From: Sparassis latifolia
Lineage: Eukaryota; Basidiomycota; Agaricomycetes; Polyporales; Sparassidaceae
Assembly: GCA_018466975.1 (NCBI GenBank)
Contig: CM031560.1
Location: forward strand, 434,001-498,000
Length of the DNA stretch: 64,000 bases
Reading direction: 5' to 3'
The stretch's first letter is position 1. The number at the start of each line of letters is the position of its first letter. The notes below the pieces were generated by a model. It saw nothing but the letters and a program-made list of their open reading frames with translations. It did not search any database and had not been told where the DNA came from. This document shows, one piece after another, positions 48,569 to 60,503 of the stretch. Both the position numbers and the translations under genes were made by a program.

Positions 48569-49023
48569 GTCCTCCACACGGGGAAGATTCAGAAACGGTT
48601 TTCCTGTTTTTATTTTGGGATGGAATGTACAGTACTGATCACGGATAAGTCCATCTCGAGAACCTCCGACAATCCTCGCTGCCATTGTCACTGCCGGCTG
48701 TAAACATAAGGCTCTTCGGTCTGCTGTATGGGGTTTATTGCTCTTCCCTGGCTTGCGCTCTCTGCAGCCTCATCTTTACATCCACCGTGACTGGTTTCTG
48801 TTACACAGTCTTGGCCCAATATTGCTCCAGACTTGCGACCTCGAACACTATGGCTTCCTATTTGGGACATGCTGACATAATATTTTCCAGAGAGGAGGAG
48901 GTGGAGTTCCGTCCTCCCTCAGCCTGTTCTCTCCTCCCAACCTCCAAATCCCTTTTGCATTCCCTCCTTGTGCAACCCAATTCTGTTCCCGCACAAGCAC
49001 TGCAGATCTTTTTCGCTCGTTGA
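48569..49023. other. Intergenic between the PLD-like and kinase genes
   Basis: No gene. A TGA directly precedes the kinase ATG, and pyrimidine-rich leader sequence lies at 48900-49020. Confidence 0.5.
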
Positions 49024-51381
49024 ATGCCCATTGAACAAGACCACAACAGATTGTCTGCTTTCTGGCTGAACGAAACGTCGGCGAATGGACGACCCAAGCT
49101 ACCCACTATTCTAACTGATGTCACAGATGATCGTCAGCGAGTACCCGCAGAGGATGGTCTTGACCATGAGGAGAACATGTCACCGGAACTTGGGGTGCCA
49201 GTACCATGTATGCAGACCGCTTCTACTCCGCAGCCAGAGGACCCCTTCATGGTCTCCCCGAGTCCAATGTCGTCTTCCTTCTCTCAGGGCGATCTCGTTC
49301 AAGCGGGGCTCTCCATGTCCCCAGCAGCGATGTTTCTGTCTTCATTCAGTCCCTCGACACATGCTACACCGCTTCCGGACGCAGAAGGCGAGTCCGTCGG
49401 TGGTTACACGCTGGGTCCTGTCATTGCATACGGTGGATTTTCCATCATCCGCCGTGCGTACTCCGTGCAGGGAGGCACAGTGGCCGTCAAGATCGTTCGC
49501 CGCTCCGATGTCTTCAAACAGGCCGATCCCGTTGGCGCTCGCAAGCGCCTCCACCACGAAGCGGCCGTGTGGGCGTCGCTCAGCCATGAGCACATTTTGC
49601 CCCTGTTCTCCGTGACCCACACACAGTACGCCGATTTTTTTGTCACTCTGTATTGTCCCGCCGGCAGCCTGTTTGACATTCTCAAGCGGGACGGCCGGCC
49701 GGCACTGCCACAGGACGATGCGGGGATGATGTTCAGGCAGGTGGTGCGGGGGCTGCGGTACCTGCATGAGGTAGCGGGGTATGTGCACGGGGACATGAAG
49801 CTGGAGAATGTGCTCGTAGACGAGATGGGTGTGTGTAGAATCACGGACTTTGGAATGGCACGCAAAATCGGCGAGATCGAGGAACAGCGCGAAGACGACC
49901 ACGAGCATGCTGACGGTGAGGACGGAGACGACCGTGAGCACGCACAAAGACCACACAATACCTGGCTATCGTCTGTGCGAAGGTCGCACTCGAAGCACAG
50001 TGCAATTCCTGTCCACCTATCGCTCTTGCGCCGCAATGGCGGGGCTCGCCACCGCAATTCTAGCCCATTCCCTGCATCGTCAACACCTACCCCTATCATG
50101 CCCACTCCGGGCTTCCAGCCCGGCTCGTTGCCTTACGCGTCGCCTGAACTACTGATGCCTCCTAGTCCATCTTCTCCCTACTTACCCAATCCTGCGCAGG
50201 ATATCTGGGCGCTTGGAGTAATGTTATACGCAGTCTTGACTGGGCGGCTTCCTTTCGTCGATCCGTACGATCCCAGATTGCAGATGAAGATCTTGCATGG
50301 TGAGTGCGACTTATCTGCCTCGCGTCATCGCTATCTCTGACGTATGTTTCCAGGTGTGTACGAAGTTCCCAAAGGGATTGGACGAGGGGCGGAGCGTGTT
50401 CTCGCCGGTTGTCTCGAGCGGTCGGTTCCCCTGCGTTGGACCATTGCGATGGTCGACGAGGTTGCTTGGGGCGTCGGCTGGGGTGAAGAAGGCGACGTGA
50501 CGCCACCGCCGGAATGTCCACCCTCGCGGTTATCCTCACGCTCTCGTTCGCAGTCACGGCCCCCAAAGCTGGATACAGCCGCCCTTAAGGAGAGCCAACA
50601 CGCTTCGTCTCATAGAGCGCGTCCAGCAAGCTGCTCCACCTCAGCACTGCGCAGTAAGAGTCGCAGCACTTCTCGCAACCCGCCGCGCCCACACGACGGC
50701 CTACGTCACCAGCATCGTCATCCCCATCCGGCGCCGATACAGCCGTCATTCTCCGTGCTGACGAACTCTATCTTTCGTACGAGCTCGATGTCTTCGTCTA
50801 CATCATCCTCCTCTGCATTGAACGATTCCGCGCTGCTCCTGACACCGAACCACTCGCATGATGTTCACCCAGAACGTGGAAGGTTACGCAGGTCACGGAT
50901 GCAGGGCTCTGAAGAACGCTCTATGTCCCGTTCCGTCAGCCCGCTAGAAGCACTCATGACACCAAAAGATGTCGGCAGAGATGCTTTGCTGCGCGGTAAC
51001 AAGTTTTCGGAAACGGCTGTGGGTGACTCGCCAACGCTGAACTCGGAAGCAAATAGCACAGACTTGGACGCGTTGGACGAACCTTCACAATGGACACTTG
51101 GTCCAAGCGTCTTAGGGGAGGGTCCATTACGCCCTCAGCGTCGTGTCTCATCAACTCATCGGCATGTGAGGGAAGACGGGCAGAGAAAGGGCGTCAGGCC
51201 CGGAAGCATGCCGCCTACTCCATTTCCATGGTCACTCTCGCACGTTCATGCTAATCAGATCAGCTACTCATCCGCGTCGACGCCCAGGCCGACATCCACA
51301 AGAAACCACCCTGTGCGCAGCCGCAGCGTGGACGTTGCTGTCAGTGACGGTACCGCTTTAAGGAGTCCTCGAAGATTATGA
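49024..51381 (+). CDS. Serine/threonine protein kinase with HGD catalytic loop
   Basis: Two exons (49024-50299, 50354-51381) join in phase to give about 767 residues. After a ~120-residue acidic, Ser/Pro-rich leader comes a kinase domain. It has a glycine loop IAYGGFSIIRRAYS, the lysine in VAVKIVRRSD, the catalytic loop YVHGDMKLENVLVDE and the DFG motif TDFGMARK. A long insert (EDDHEHADGEDGDDREH onward, about 90 residues) sits before the activation-segment end GSLPYASPELL. DIWALGVMLYAVLTGRLPF follows. The catalytic Asp, Lys and Asn are present, but HRD is HGD, so it is a non-RD type kinase. The tail is long and Ser/Arg-rich and probably disordered. The CAMK-like group is my best guess. A TGA immediately precedes the start ATG. 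Confidence 0.85.
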
Positions 51382-52552
51382 TTCTGCTGGCTTCCACATC
51401 GTTGGGGCCATTTTAATTGTCGGTCGCTACGACTCTGCTCAATTTGTCTCGCCCATACCATGGCATGATACCCATTGTATCCCCTAGCTCCGCAAACATA
51501 TGCGGATAGCTGCCACGCGAGTTTCCCGTTCCTCGTCATCAGGCTTCCGTCTCGGTTGCTCCGTTCTTTCTCATTTGTACGCATACCAATCTACATATTG
51601 CCTCGTTGGCTGATCATGTAACTGTACGAGATTCAACTCCCTGCTGCTACTCGTAGTTCGCATGACCCCATGGTATCTAAGTTATTGTGTGTACTTACCA
51701 GGTTTTCGTACATCCTTGTAATTCTACGATCAGTATATACGATTCTCGAAAACGTCTTGTAAACAGATCGTGAGTTTCAATTTCAGGCATTGTGGTCCTA
51801 AAGGAGAGCATGTAACGCGACGACAGCTACCCAGGCTGCAGCGGCAAGAAGCGGCCCAAATGTTCTTCTCTCTTTTGGTGTAGCAAGAGGCATTCGTTAG
51901 GGGATCAAAAGGGATGTGCCACAATCCGTACAAGGGTAGCTGAGATGAACCAGTAATCGATTTTAACTTGATTACTTGTTGCAGACACACGAAAACTGAG
52001 TCTGGGCTATCGACGTGGGTGACTTCGTGGCTCAGCGCGGCTTCAGTTCCTACGAACCAACATATCGGGTAGCAGGCTAGTGGTTGTAGATTTTTCATTC
52101 GACTCGGGAAAAGTAAGTACTTGTTTGCAAGCCGTGTTGAGAGCAATAAACTTGAATCCCGGTGAATCCTGTAAAGCACCCGAATTGAGGATGACCGAAG
52201 CGTCAGGAGTAACGTATGAAGGGCCATGTGCAGACCAAGACGACGAATCAGGTTTCCGAAAATTTGGAGATTGGAAGAGGCCTTCGAAAGTTGGCGAGCA
52301 CTAGCTTACGCCACGCATGTCGCACTTCGATCTGCATAAGGAAGGTGAGTGTGTTTCGAGGAAAAGACGTCAATATTTGAAGGTCTACTGCCACTCGCCT
52401 ACATTACAGGCATAATGGTATGCTTCAATCCAACGACAACAAGCACAATATGAAACTGATACCTTTGTCACTTCTCAACTTTACTGCACATCACGAAGTC
52501 ACCAGCTTTCCAGCATTGGAGGTCAACCACCCCTTCCCCGGCAGTTTCAACA
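51382..52552. other. No gene recognised
   Basis: A minus-strand frame of 165 codons (51730-52227) has no recognisable domain. Part of the stretch near 51915-51960 resembles the flank of Mug135-like copy 1 near 29500 (caatccgt.caag.gtagctga). Confidence 0.4.
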
Positions 52553-53490
52553 TCACCGTAGTCGATTCGGATCAACACACCCTATAGCGCGCAGGATTGC
52601 TGCTACTCGTGCCTCCTGATCATCGGGGACATCCTCGTCTGGGAAATAGCCTTGATAATACCTGAGCGATTGACTGTCGTTCAATCCTTCAACAAGCTCA
52701 ACGGAGGTGAGAGCAGGTAGTGGTTGATTCTACTGATTTCAAATCAAGGACTTAGAACGCTCTCTGAGCGACTGCGTATGCACCCGATGAACAAAACCCC
52801 ACGGGTATGTAACATTTTCACAGGGAATTTCAACAAATGGCACCACGTCGCCCTTGGCGTTCATGCTGTTGTACATCTCAAATGAAAAATTCAGCGACTT
52901 TAGCATAACCGCCACTGACACCCTACTAAGTGCATACCTTGCCCGAGGTCCGTTGGGTGTTCGCGAGCCTTCGATTTGTTTCATCAAGACGACGATTGGT
53001 GTCGTCAAGACGCAGCTCAAGTTGTTGAAAACCCGCGTCCATCTTCCTGTTCAACTTCTTAATATCACGGTGTATTGGCGACAAAAGACTCCTCATGCGT
53101 TGATTGAACCAAGGAGGAGCAGTTTCTGGATGCAAATCAGACATGAGTATGGACAGTTCGAAAATACTCATTCTTACTGTTATCAGAGGCGGCCACCACA
53201 GAAGTCCTGTATTTGACTGCAGATGCGAACTGGGCGTTGTTAGCCTGTCTACGCGCTATCCATGAAAGGTGCCACTGAGTTTAATTAATTGCCATCACAT
53301 TGTTTGCTCAAGTACTGTAATTGAACTCTACTTCTCTCTCGTATAACTTTGCCTGGCAAATGTCATAGTCGCTGGGAGGCACGTTGGGTTGCGACGGAAG
53401 TTTGAGTCCAGCTTGTACAGGCAGTTCAATCGCAACTGGGGCATCCTGAGGATCTTCAGCATCCGACAGAGATGACGACGATCCGGACAT
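52553..53490 (-). CDS. Mug135-like protein, copy 3
   Basis: Five exons as in copies 1 and 2, from the ATG at 53490 (MSGSSSSLSDAEDPQDAP) to the stop at 52553. Recognisable parts are VPPSDYDICQAKLYEREVEF, NNAQFASAVKYRTSVVAAS, APPWFNQRM, the coiled coil LELRLDDTNRRLDETNRRLA, VPFVEIPCENVTYPWGF and LPALTSVELVEGL, ending AIGCVDPNRLR. It has two heptad units (DDTNR, DETNR). The C-terminal exon is more like copy 4 than like copies 1 and 2. It is divergent from the intact 2OG-Fe(II) oxygenase at 54092, with 601 bases between the start codons. Confidence 0.7.
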
Positions 53491-54091
53491 ATCCTGTATA
53501 CGACGCTGCTCTTGGTATCGGATGCTACAGTAAATGGCGCTGTTCAAGTTGATTAAATTTCTACCATACTTAGTCTCGGGATGTTACTGGAAGTTCAAGT
53601 TCGGGTGAACTTGATTCCGAACAGGCGGAGCAGTACATTTACCACTCAGTAATTGGCTGCAGGTTCCGAGAAGTGAGTACCAGAGCGATATAAATTAATT
53701 CTTCATGTCGACTAAGAGTCAAGCCAAGTCATTTTTCTGCACTCGCGTTTCCTTGGCCCTACCAATTATGCTGCCTGGTTGAAATCTTCATGAAGGTTGT
53801 TCTGCCACACGTGCACTGACGCGTTCACACAGTCATTTTGCGCGAAATAGGAGAGGCTGTGAATGTTTTAACGTACGCACCTGCCCATCGATAGTAACAC
53901 GTAGTTTGCTGAAGGCATCAGATGGGCCGCAGGGGAATAGATGCCGATGTCGCCGTCGAGTCAGTAAGGTGGGTGAATTCCATGATCTCGTCGCACTCAT
54001 TACATACTGACTGACCCCTCGTGGTGCGCTCAGAAAACGGGTATAAAGCTCCAGTGATGTACTCGTCTTAGCACCACTACGTAGACTCATC
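53491..54091. promoter_or_regulatory. Divergent promoter region, copy 3
   Basis: The gtctcggga element stands near 53574, and one AGTCATT..GCGAAATAGGAG motif at 53831-53853 is followed by the gaggctgtgaatg word also present near copies 1 and 4. A gggtataaagc TATA-like box at about 54037 lies some 50 bases upstream of the oxygenase ATG. Confidence 0.5.
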
Positions 54092-55467
54092 ATGTCCGCG
54101 CTCAAACGAGAGCTGCGATCCCTCGGAGCCTTCATCACCAATAAACCCCCTTATTGTAGCGGCACTTTAGCAGTCCCCAACGAAGACTTGATCCTGTTTT
54201 ACGGGAAAGATGGAGTTGCAAGGTACCGTATACCTGCTGTTTTGAAAACCTTTCTTCTTATTTTCGCAATGAAGCCGAATAGACTTATCCCACGCGTCCG
54301 AAGAAGATTTGAAGCACCTAGCGGAGGCTTGCGATGTAGCGACCTTCGGTATCGCACAGAGGGATGTCCTGGACGAGTCATACAGGAAGGCGGGAAAGCT
54401 CAACACTTCTGCATTCTCCATGCAATTCCATGCTGGCGATGCTGGCCTCCTTGAAGCGGTTAAGACAGACCTCATGGAGGCCCAGAGGCAGAGACCCATC
54501 CGTGCGGAGCTGTACAAATTAAATGTTTACGGTATGTCTCCCCAACAAAAAATGTCACGCTAGCATGCTCAACCACTAGCTATACTTAGGACCCAAGTCA
54601 TTCTTCAAGTCCCACGTGGACACTCCTCGCAGCGAAACCATGTTTGGCTCTCTAGTTGTCGTTTTCCGTACGCCCCACAAGGGTGGCGCTCTAGCTCTGC
54701 GCCACGACAACCAAGAGTGGACCTTCGACTCAGCGGCGACATTTGCGGGACAATCGGAGCCTTGCGTTGCGTACGTCGCTTTCTACAGTGATGTAGAACA
54801 CGAGGTCCTTCCCGTCGAAACCGGCTATCGCATCACGCTGACATACAATCTGTATTTTGGCTCTGAGGACCCGTATCATACCGTCCCGAACATCCACCCA
54901 AACCCTCTAACTGAATCTCCATTCAGGGACAGGCTCAAGGAGCTTCTAAAAAATCCGGCGTTCTTACCGCTGGGCGGCACTCTCGGCTTTGGGCTGCGGC
55001 ACCAGTATCCTCTGAAGACAAAGGGCGCTTGGCGGTATGAAAGGAAAGGCGTGCATCCTCTGAAAGACCTGCTGGTGTACCTGAAGGGCAGTGACGCCGT
55101 CCTCCTACGCATCTGTCGGGAGTTCCACCTGAACGCTTCCGTCCAGCTGCTGTTCCGGGATACCAACGGAAAGAGGGACGTGGAGGTGCTCTGCGACAGA
55201 GTGGTCGACATGTCGGACGATTGCCTGGACACCCAGCTGTGGTTCCACCTTCGAGAGAACTATGGAGGCAAGCTCCTGCGTGCCGTCGATGGGCCGGAGC
55301 AACAGCAGGATATCGAGGTGCATTGGGTCACGGAGACGCCAAAGGTGAACTCCATCGAGAGCCCGTACATCGCGTACGGTAATGGTGCCAGTGCTGCTCA
55401 TACTTACATGTATCTGTGTCTCATCATCGAAGTCGGAAAGGCTGGCAATCGTGAGACGGCGGAGTAG
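54092..55467 (+). CDS. 2-oxoglutarate/Fe(II) oxygenase, prolyl-4-hydroxylase-like
   Basis: Three exons (54092-54222, 54275-54531, 54590-55467) join in phase to give 421 residues. The N-terminal part is MSALKRELRSLGAF and then ATFGIAQRDVLDESYRKAG. The catalytic part has the iron ligands in FKSHVDTPR (H-x-D), a GGALALRH strand, the probable distal histidine in YSDVEHEVLPV, and the Arg of GYRITLTYNLYF that would bind 2-oxoglutarate. These enzymes use Fe(II), O2 and 2-oxoglutarate to hydroxylate proteins or small molecules; the substrate here is unknown. It has no signal peptide, so it is probably cytosolic or nuclear. It is the only fully intact member of four related loci in the window and faces Mug135-like copy 3. 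Confidence 0.85.
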
Positions 55468-55807
55468 ACAACGCGGGAGGTCACAGATGCAGGACGGTCA
55501 TGTCATGGTTGGTCTGTCACTAGAACTTGTATTTTGAGAACATACATGCTTCCTTGTCTGCATCCGCTACAGAATCAGTTCAGTACTTCGATGCATGGTC
55601 GGTTATATACTGGCTTCCACAGGCCATCATGATGTCACCTACGAATCACGCAGACGATATGAAAGACATCATCGCCTTCAGACGATGTAATTGGGCTCAT
55701 GCACCCTAGTCAATCCAGAATGCAACCACAGACATTATGACATTACCACTCTGTTCTAAGTACTTGATGTGCCCTGTCCACGGAAAGGAACGCCTAACAA
55801 CTTGGCT
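55468..55807. other. 3' flank of the oxygenase, duplicated
   Basis: No gene. This stretch is nearly identical to 63124-63472, including the words gacaacgcgggaggtcacag and atgcaaccacagacattatg. Confidence 0.7.
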
Positions 55808-56201
55808 TCATGGCTCCTGTTGTACATCCTTCAACCTGAAACCGACCGCAACGTATGGTCGCAACTACAACCCAGGGAGAAGCATGAGATGTGAAGCACG
55901 CCGAGAGACGAGACGATGCGCACTTGCGAGTTTTCAATCTCCTCGATTGGTGGTGCGACAAAGAACCGCACTTGCTCGTCAATCAGACGGTACTTTGCCT
56001 TTCCGCCTATGACGTGCTTTCCAGGTGCGCCTGTGCGATGTCCACCCGGGAGAGTCGCCTGGCGCGTGCCTGTGGAGTTGTCACCGAACTGTTACATTGA
56101 GCAAATAGGGAGTACAAACCCTTGTAGTAGTCTTTGTTTCCCCGTTTCGCGGTAAGGGTGCGTCGGGACGCCTTTGAGAGTCGGACGAGGGTGGGGAACA
56201 T
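55808..56201 (-). CDS. MRPL27: Mitochondrial large-subunit ribosomal protein mL41, copy 1
   Basis: Three exons on the minus strand give about 94 residues. Exon 1 reads MFPTLVRLSKASRRTLTA and KRGNKDYYKG. Exon 2 gives TRQATLPGGHRTGAPGKHV and KAKYRLIDEQVRFFVAPPIE. Exon 3 gives LRPYVAVGFRLKDVQQEP. The RGNKDYYKG, GGHRTG.PGKH and LRPYV order is that of fungal mL41 (yeast Mrpl27), a subunit of the mitochondrial large ribosome. Both introns (a GTTTGT donor, and GTGCGC..GTTGTAG) join in phase. The N-terminus is basic and probably acts as a mitochondrial presequence. The C-terminus is shorter than in many homologues. A second full copy is at 63473-63866. Confidence 0.82.
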
Positions 56202-56341
56202 GGCTCGCGGTGAACACGATCACTCACTTCAGCCAAATTGACCGCCAGTGAGGTTCCCACGCTCCATGGCCAAACGACGACCTCAGCCCGGCGCACGACG
56301 AGCTCGCGGGGTCTCGCATTCTGGCAAACACAGAAGAGAAC

Positions 56342-57211
56342 CTAGAATGATTCACAGATAGAGGTCCTTGAAGACGCGCTCACGTCGTCATGAACATCTT
56401 CGTAGATGACTCGAGATACATCCAACGAGAGGTTCGGTCCGAATTCCTGCAGAAGTTGGTCAATCCCGTCGTGTCGATGGGGTAACGATGGGGTAACGAT
56501 GGGACAGGCCAAATCCGAGATGTCGGCCCTCAGATAAGAATGTCGGTTCGCACCGAAGCGCCGCCAGCTCGATTTCAAACTTGAATCTCGTCCCAGGGAA
56601 TGGTTCCGTGGAAGGATGCGAGCGGGATGCGGGGCGGTGAAATAGAGGTTGTATGTTAGGGTGACACGATAGCCAGATTTCACCACATCGTTGAAGGCGA
56701 CGTAAGCGACTTCTGATTTTTCAGACTTAGGAAAAATCTCTCCAGGGTCAAAGGTCCATGATTGACCCTCATGCCGCAACACCAGCGCACGGCCTTCGTG
56801 AGGGGTCGGGAAGGCGACGACGAGAGAACCGAACATCTTCTCACGCCGAGGCATATCCACGTGCGACTTGAACAACGATCCTGGTCCTGCAAGAAATCGG
56901 TTTTAGAATACAGATGTTCGAGTTACATACGAACGGACATACCACATACATTCAGCTTGTACAACTCTGCACGAACAACAGATTTCAGGCTTCCGTTGAA
57001 CAGATCCGCGTAGACATTTTCGATAGGACTCGTCATGCACATTTTTCTGGCCAACAACGAAGAGCGCAGTGTCCCATATGTCCGCGACGCGTCGCAGCTC
57101 GTTTTCATACGGATGGAGCAGACCCACTTTCTTGCAGCAGTTAGGGATACCCTGAGATTGACTTTCCCGGAGAACTGGCTTACCCTGCGGTCTGTCCGTA
57201 GCATAGAACAA
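56342..57211 (-). pseudogene. 2OG-Fe(II) oxygenase pseudogene, remnant 2
   Basis: A diverged relative of the gene at 54092 on the opposite strand. Recognisable pieces are WDTALFVVGQKNVHDESYRK, RAELYKLNVC, then FKSHVDMPRREKMFGSLVVA, FPTPHEGRALVLRHEGQSWT and SGYRVTLTYNLYF. The first part is spread over different frames, and after the TYNLYF segment the reading departs from the family. The region coding the C-terminal third is missing or scrambled. The iron ligand motif HVD is still present. It lies upstream of mL41 copy 1 and shares its orientation. Confidence 0.75.
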
Positions 57212-57584
57212 TAGGAGGTCTCTCAGGCACTGCTAATGTACCACTGCTGTACGGTACAGTGCCTGTGAGAGCTGAGACGAGTTTTTCAAGCTGGGTGTCG
57301 AGACTGTACATGCTAAGAACGACCCTAGTTCAAGAAATACGAGGGTCAGCGGCATCGTGCTTGAGCCCCTTTTCAAGCAGAGTCATTGTGGACGAATGAG
57401 GACAGCGATCAAGTATCGCAATTTAGGCCTGACCGTCCACTGAAGTATACCTACATATTAATATTATGAACTGGGACGAGCAAGTCAAAGATGTTGTACA
57501 ATGGCGAGAAACAACGCACAAATACATCGGCCGCACTCGGTAGTGGTGTTACAACGGGATAAATGTCCAGGTGCAACATCGAGG
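57212..57584. other. Short intergenic stretch
   Basis: Nothing recognised. A short inverted repeat lies near 57213-57270 (cactgctaatgtaccactgc and a gtacagtgcctgtgagag arm). Confidence 0.35.
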
Positions 57585-59042
57585 TCATTCGAAGCACTTC
57601 ATAATTGCCTCAGGCAAGAGGCTGTCCTCTCTATCCCTGTCCAATACCTGCAACTGGCCATGCTGATACACCAAACTGAGCCGCCCAGCTCGCCCGCGCT
57701 TGATCACAATATCCTTGATATCCTGCAGTGCCCGCCGCAACTGCCTGAAGCTCGCCTGCGCTTGGCTCTGGAGACGGGTGAAGAAAGGATCGCCCACGCT
57801 CGTGCACCGCAAAGTAGTGGTTGGGAATCTGAGAGAAGAGAAGCTGCGTGAATGTATGGATCCAGTTGTACTGGTCTTTATATTTCTTTGAGCGGGTGGC
57901 GAGTTCGACGAGGAAGTCCTGAGGTACCTGCGAGCCTCCGCGTTTGACCCGTAGGTAGGTACCGAGCGCGGTATCTGAGTCGCCTGAGGCGGAGGAAGCC
58001 TGATTGTTTGGAGAGACATTCAGACCTGATACGAGGCCCGAGATATCATCAATATTCGCAGGCGATGTCGGAGGTCGAGCTGGAGGCAGGGAAGCTGTGC
58101 ATGCATCCACGTAGAAGCGCACGACCAGTAACAAGCCATTGAAGTCCTGTGATGGAAGTCGAGAGGGTTCTCGTCACAGCGTCATGGAACATAGCTCACA
58201 TATTTCACAATTCTGTAATGTCCACCCCGCCGGTCGCAGCCCTCAATGGGAGTCGTGCTCTCGTGCTCGAAGCTGAGACCGTACGTCCAAACGGCTGGAT
58301 CAGCTTCCTCGCTTGCACGCTTCTCCCAACGACTCATCAGAACCGTGCCTTTGCCAGCCAGCTGGGTGTCAATCCTGAATTCAGAGGCGGTACCATCTTT
58401 ATCGTTGATCCAGTGTAGGAGTTTTCGAAGACAGTTCCGATCCATGATGAAGTCGACTTTGGTCCAGTCAATGTTGCTTGTACCGCGCTCCTCGGCAAGT
58501 ACGTCGATCGCACGGATCAAGGGAAGAAGTGGATAACAGTGTATACGGTGTCCATTTTCATCCACAAACCTCGTCCCAGTATCGCGCGGGACAGCGTATG
58601 GAGTCCGCCTGTCGCGCCATACTGGAGGAGAGCCTGAAATGACTGTCAATTAACTACTGCGAGAGAGTAAGAGTTACGCACCCGGAACCACGATCGTTGG
58701 CTCTACGCTATCGAGCCAATTATATGATCCAAGGTAAGCTACATCCTTTATCGCTATATCCTCCCCTGCAACGTCCTCAGGCTTTGGCAGCGTTGGCGCC
58801 ACGCGGAGGCCTAGAAGAGTGCCTCGATCGGAAGGAAGGGAGGTATCATTCCAGGGGCGCTGTACGCTATGGCCACTGGCACTTGGAAGGGGGAGTACAC
58901 CGCGACCGCGGACACGACGACCTGGAAGGGGAGATGCACGACCATCGCCGAGGCCGCAGCCGCGACCGCGACCGCGACTTTGACTATGATCACTACCACG
59001 ACCCCGTCCACGACCGTGGACATTGTCGGCTTGGTGAGACAT
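57585..59042 (-). CDS. RGG-rich conserved basidiomycete protein, with probable frameshift
   Basis: The start at 59042 (MSHQADN) leads into an RGRGRG/SRGRGRG low-complexity N-terminus typical of RNA-binding RGG boxes. Next come YLGSYNWLDSVEPTIVVPG, PPVWRDRRTPYAVPRDTGT, VDFIMDRNCLRKLLHWIND, FRIDTQLAGKGTVLMSRWEK and GHYRIVKY-DFNGLLLVVRFY. The C-terminal part ends in GRLSLVYQHGQLQVLDRD. This order matches a large fungal family often labelled geranylgeranyl pyrophosphate synthetase without good reason. I do not know its function. Introns at about 58633-58679 and 58143-58192 join in phase. Near 57795 the frame must shift by one base to go from HYFAVHERG to FTRLQSQAQASFRQLRRAL, so the gene may be broken. 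Confidence 0.6.
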
Positions 59043-59423
59043 GATCTCACCAGTCTTAGACGGAGACACCACAGTGACTGGCAGAAACAATGGGAACGAT
59101 CGAGACGATGGGTACGTGTGGCACTTTCGTCTACATAAGGAAGGTGAGTATGTTTCGCAGAAAACACACTTGTGAGTGAGCGGCGCTGCATTCGCACGCC
59201 ATGTCCGATTCCCTAGTCCCCCCACGTATATTCACAGCATCGATTTCTGCGAGAGCGACATGTGATAAGGCGGTAGTCATAGTAATAGTATACAAGAAAA
59301 TCCCGTAGTCAAGCCATGTAAATTCACGGTGGCAATCACTGCAAGCGAATAGTGGGGAAGAAAATAAATGTAGGTAGCGCAGATTACAAGCAGTAGCACA
59401 GGCTCATATAAGATAGAGGCTAT

Positions 59424-59963
59424 TTAGATGAATGATGGAACTTCCGTGCGCGGGACAACAGCTCTAATCTCCTGGGGCCCATCATACAGACGTGCTATAG
59501 TGACGAGTTCAAAACCTGTCCGCCACTCGGTCCAGCCCTTCTCGTATGAAGCCTTACCTTTAGCATCGACCCTCCAACGAGTGACATTACATTTGACCAG
59601 GACGAGATCATTTTTGTGGATGTCCGTGGCATGCATCTGTCTCATAGTGTTCCTGGGGCCGAACTTGGTGTCGGCATCAAATACGTCTTGGAAGGCTTCC
59701 ACCTTAAAGCAATGAATAACAAATATTTGTTGAAAAGAAGAAATTCAACATACAGAAGCATACTCTCCACTCCCGGTGCTCTGGAAGCGTGACACTTTCA
59801 AAACATCTGAAGTGTTTGAACCGATCTTGATGCTCACAACGGCCAAGGGTTCACCGCGAAGTTTGAACCAAGATGAGTCGACTTCTCCGACGAGCCACAC
59901 AGTAGCTGGTTTATTGTCTACGATGAGGAGAGGATATAAATCCAAAGCTGCAAGTGTCGACAT
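59424..59963 (-). CDS. Small hypothetical protein
   Basis: Two exons join in phase across a GTATGT..TTTAAG intron (about 59702-59751). The protein starts MSTLAALDLYPLLIVDNKPA at 59963 and ends RAVVPRTEVPSFI at 59424, about 163 residues. It alternates hydrophobic beta-like stretches (TVWLVGEVDSSWFKL, LAVVSIKIGS, DLVLVKCNVTRW) with charged loops and could be a small beta-barrel, perhaps OB-like, but I recognise no family. It is a separate unit upstream of the RGG-rich gene in the same orientation. Confidence 0.5.
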
Positions 59964-60503
59964 CAGCAAGGGAGAGAAGGAGGGAGGAAGTATCAGGCAC
60001 ACTCACATCTATGCAGCATACAGAATCTACGTGAAGAGTGAATGCAGCTGCGAGAAGATAGAGGATGGGTGCAGAGATGCAGACAATCACCCCTAGCCAT
60101 CGGTCCTCCTCCAGTCTTTCATCGGAAATAAACTTTCAAGGAATGCCGGCCGACTTTGTGTTGCGGAAATCTTGAACAGGAAGCGGGAAACCCGAAGTAA
60201 ATCGGGTGGCCTAAAGACGGAAAGTAAAAAAAGCGGATAACCATTCTAAGAGAAAATTACTATATGCGGCGCGGGTACAACTTTATGTCAGCAACCACCA
60301 TACGTGCACAGACTGATAACCGATTCTTTAGGGAATCGGAATTAATATTCAACAGTGACCAAGTACTGTACCTCCACTACATGCAGAATGCTACGGCTTC
60401 AATACAATGATGGTAGACACAATGAGATACTGTCGCCTTGAGCTTCACAACTACATCGCCCAGCATTCCAGCGTTAAACCTGAAGTCGCTATTTCCTGCG
60501 GTT
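59964..60503. other. Intergenic, no gene recognised
   Basis: Nothing recognised apart from the presumed promoter of the small gene at its left side. Towards the right (about 60490-60503) begins similarity to the 3' flank of Mug135-like copy 3. Confidence 0.4.

Noticed and set aside
49404..50105. Minus-strand frame of 233 codons
   Set aside because: It lies opposite the kinase catalytic domain and has no recognisable domain.
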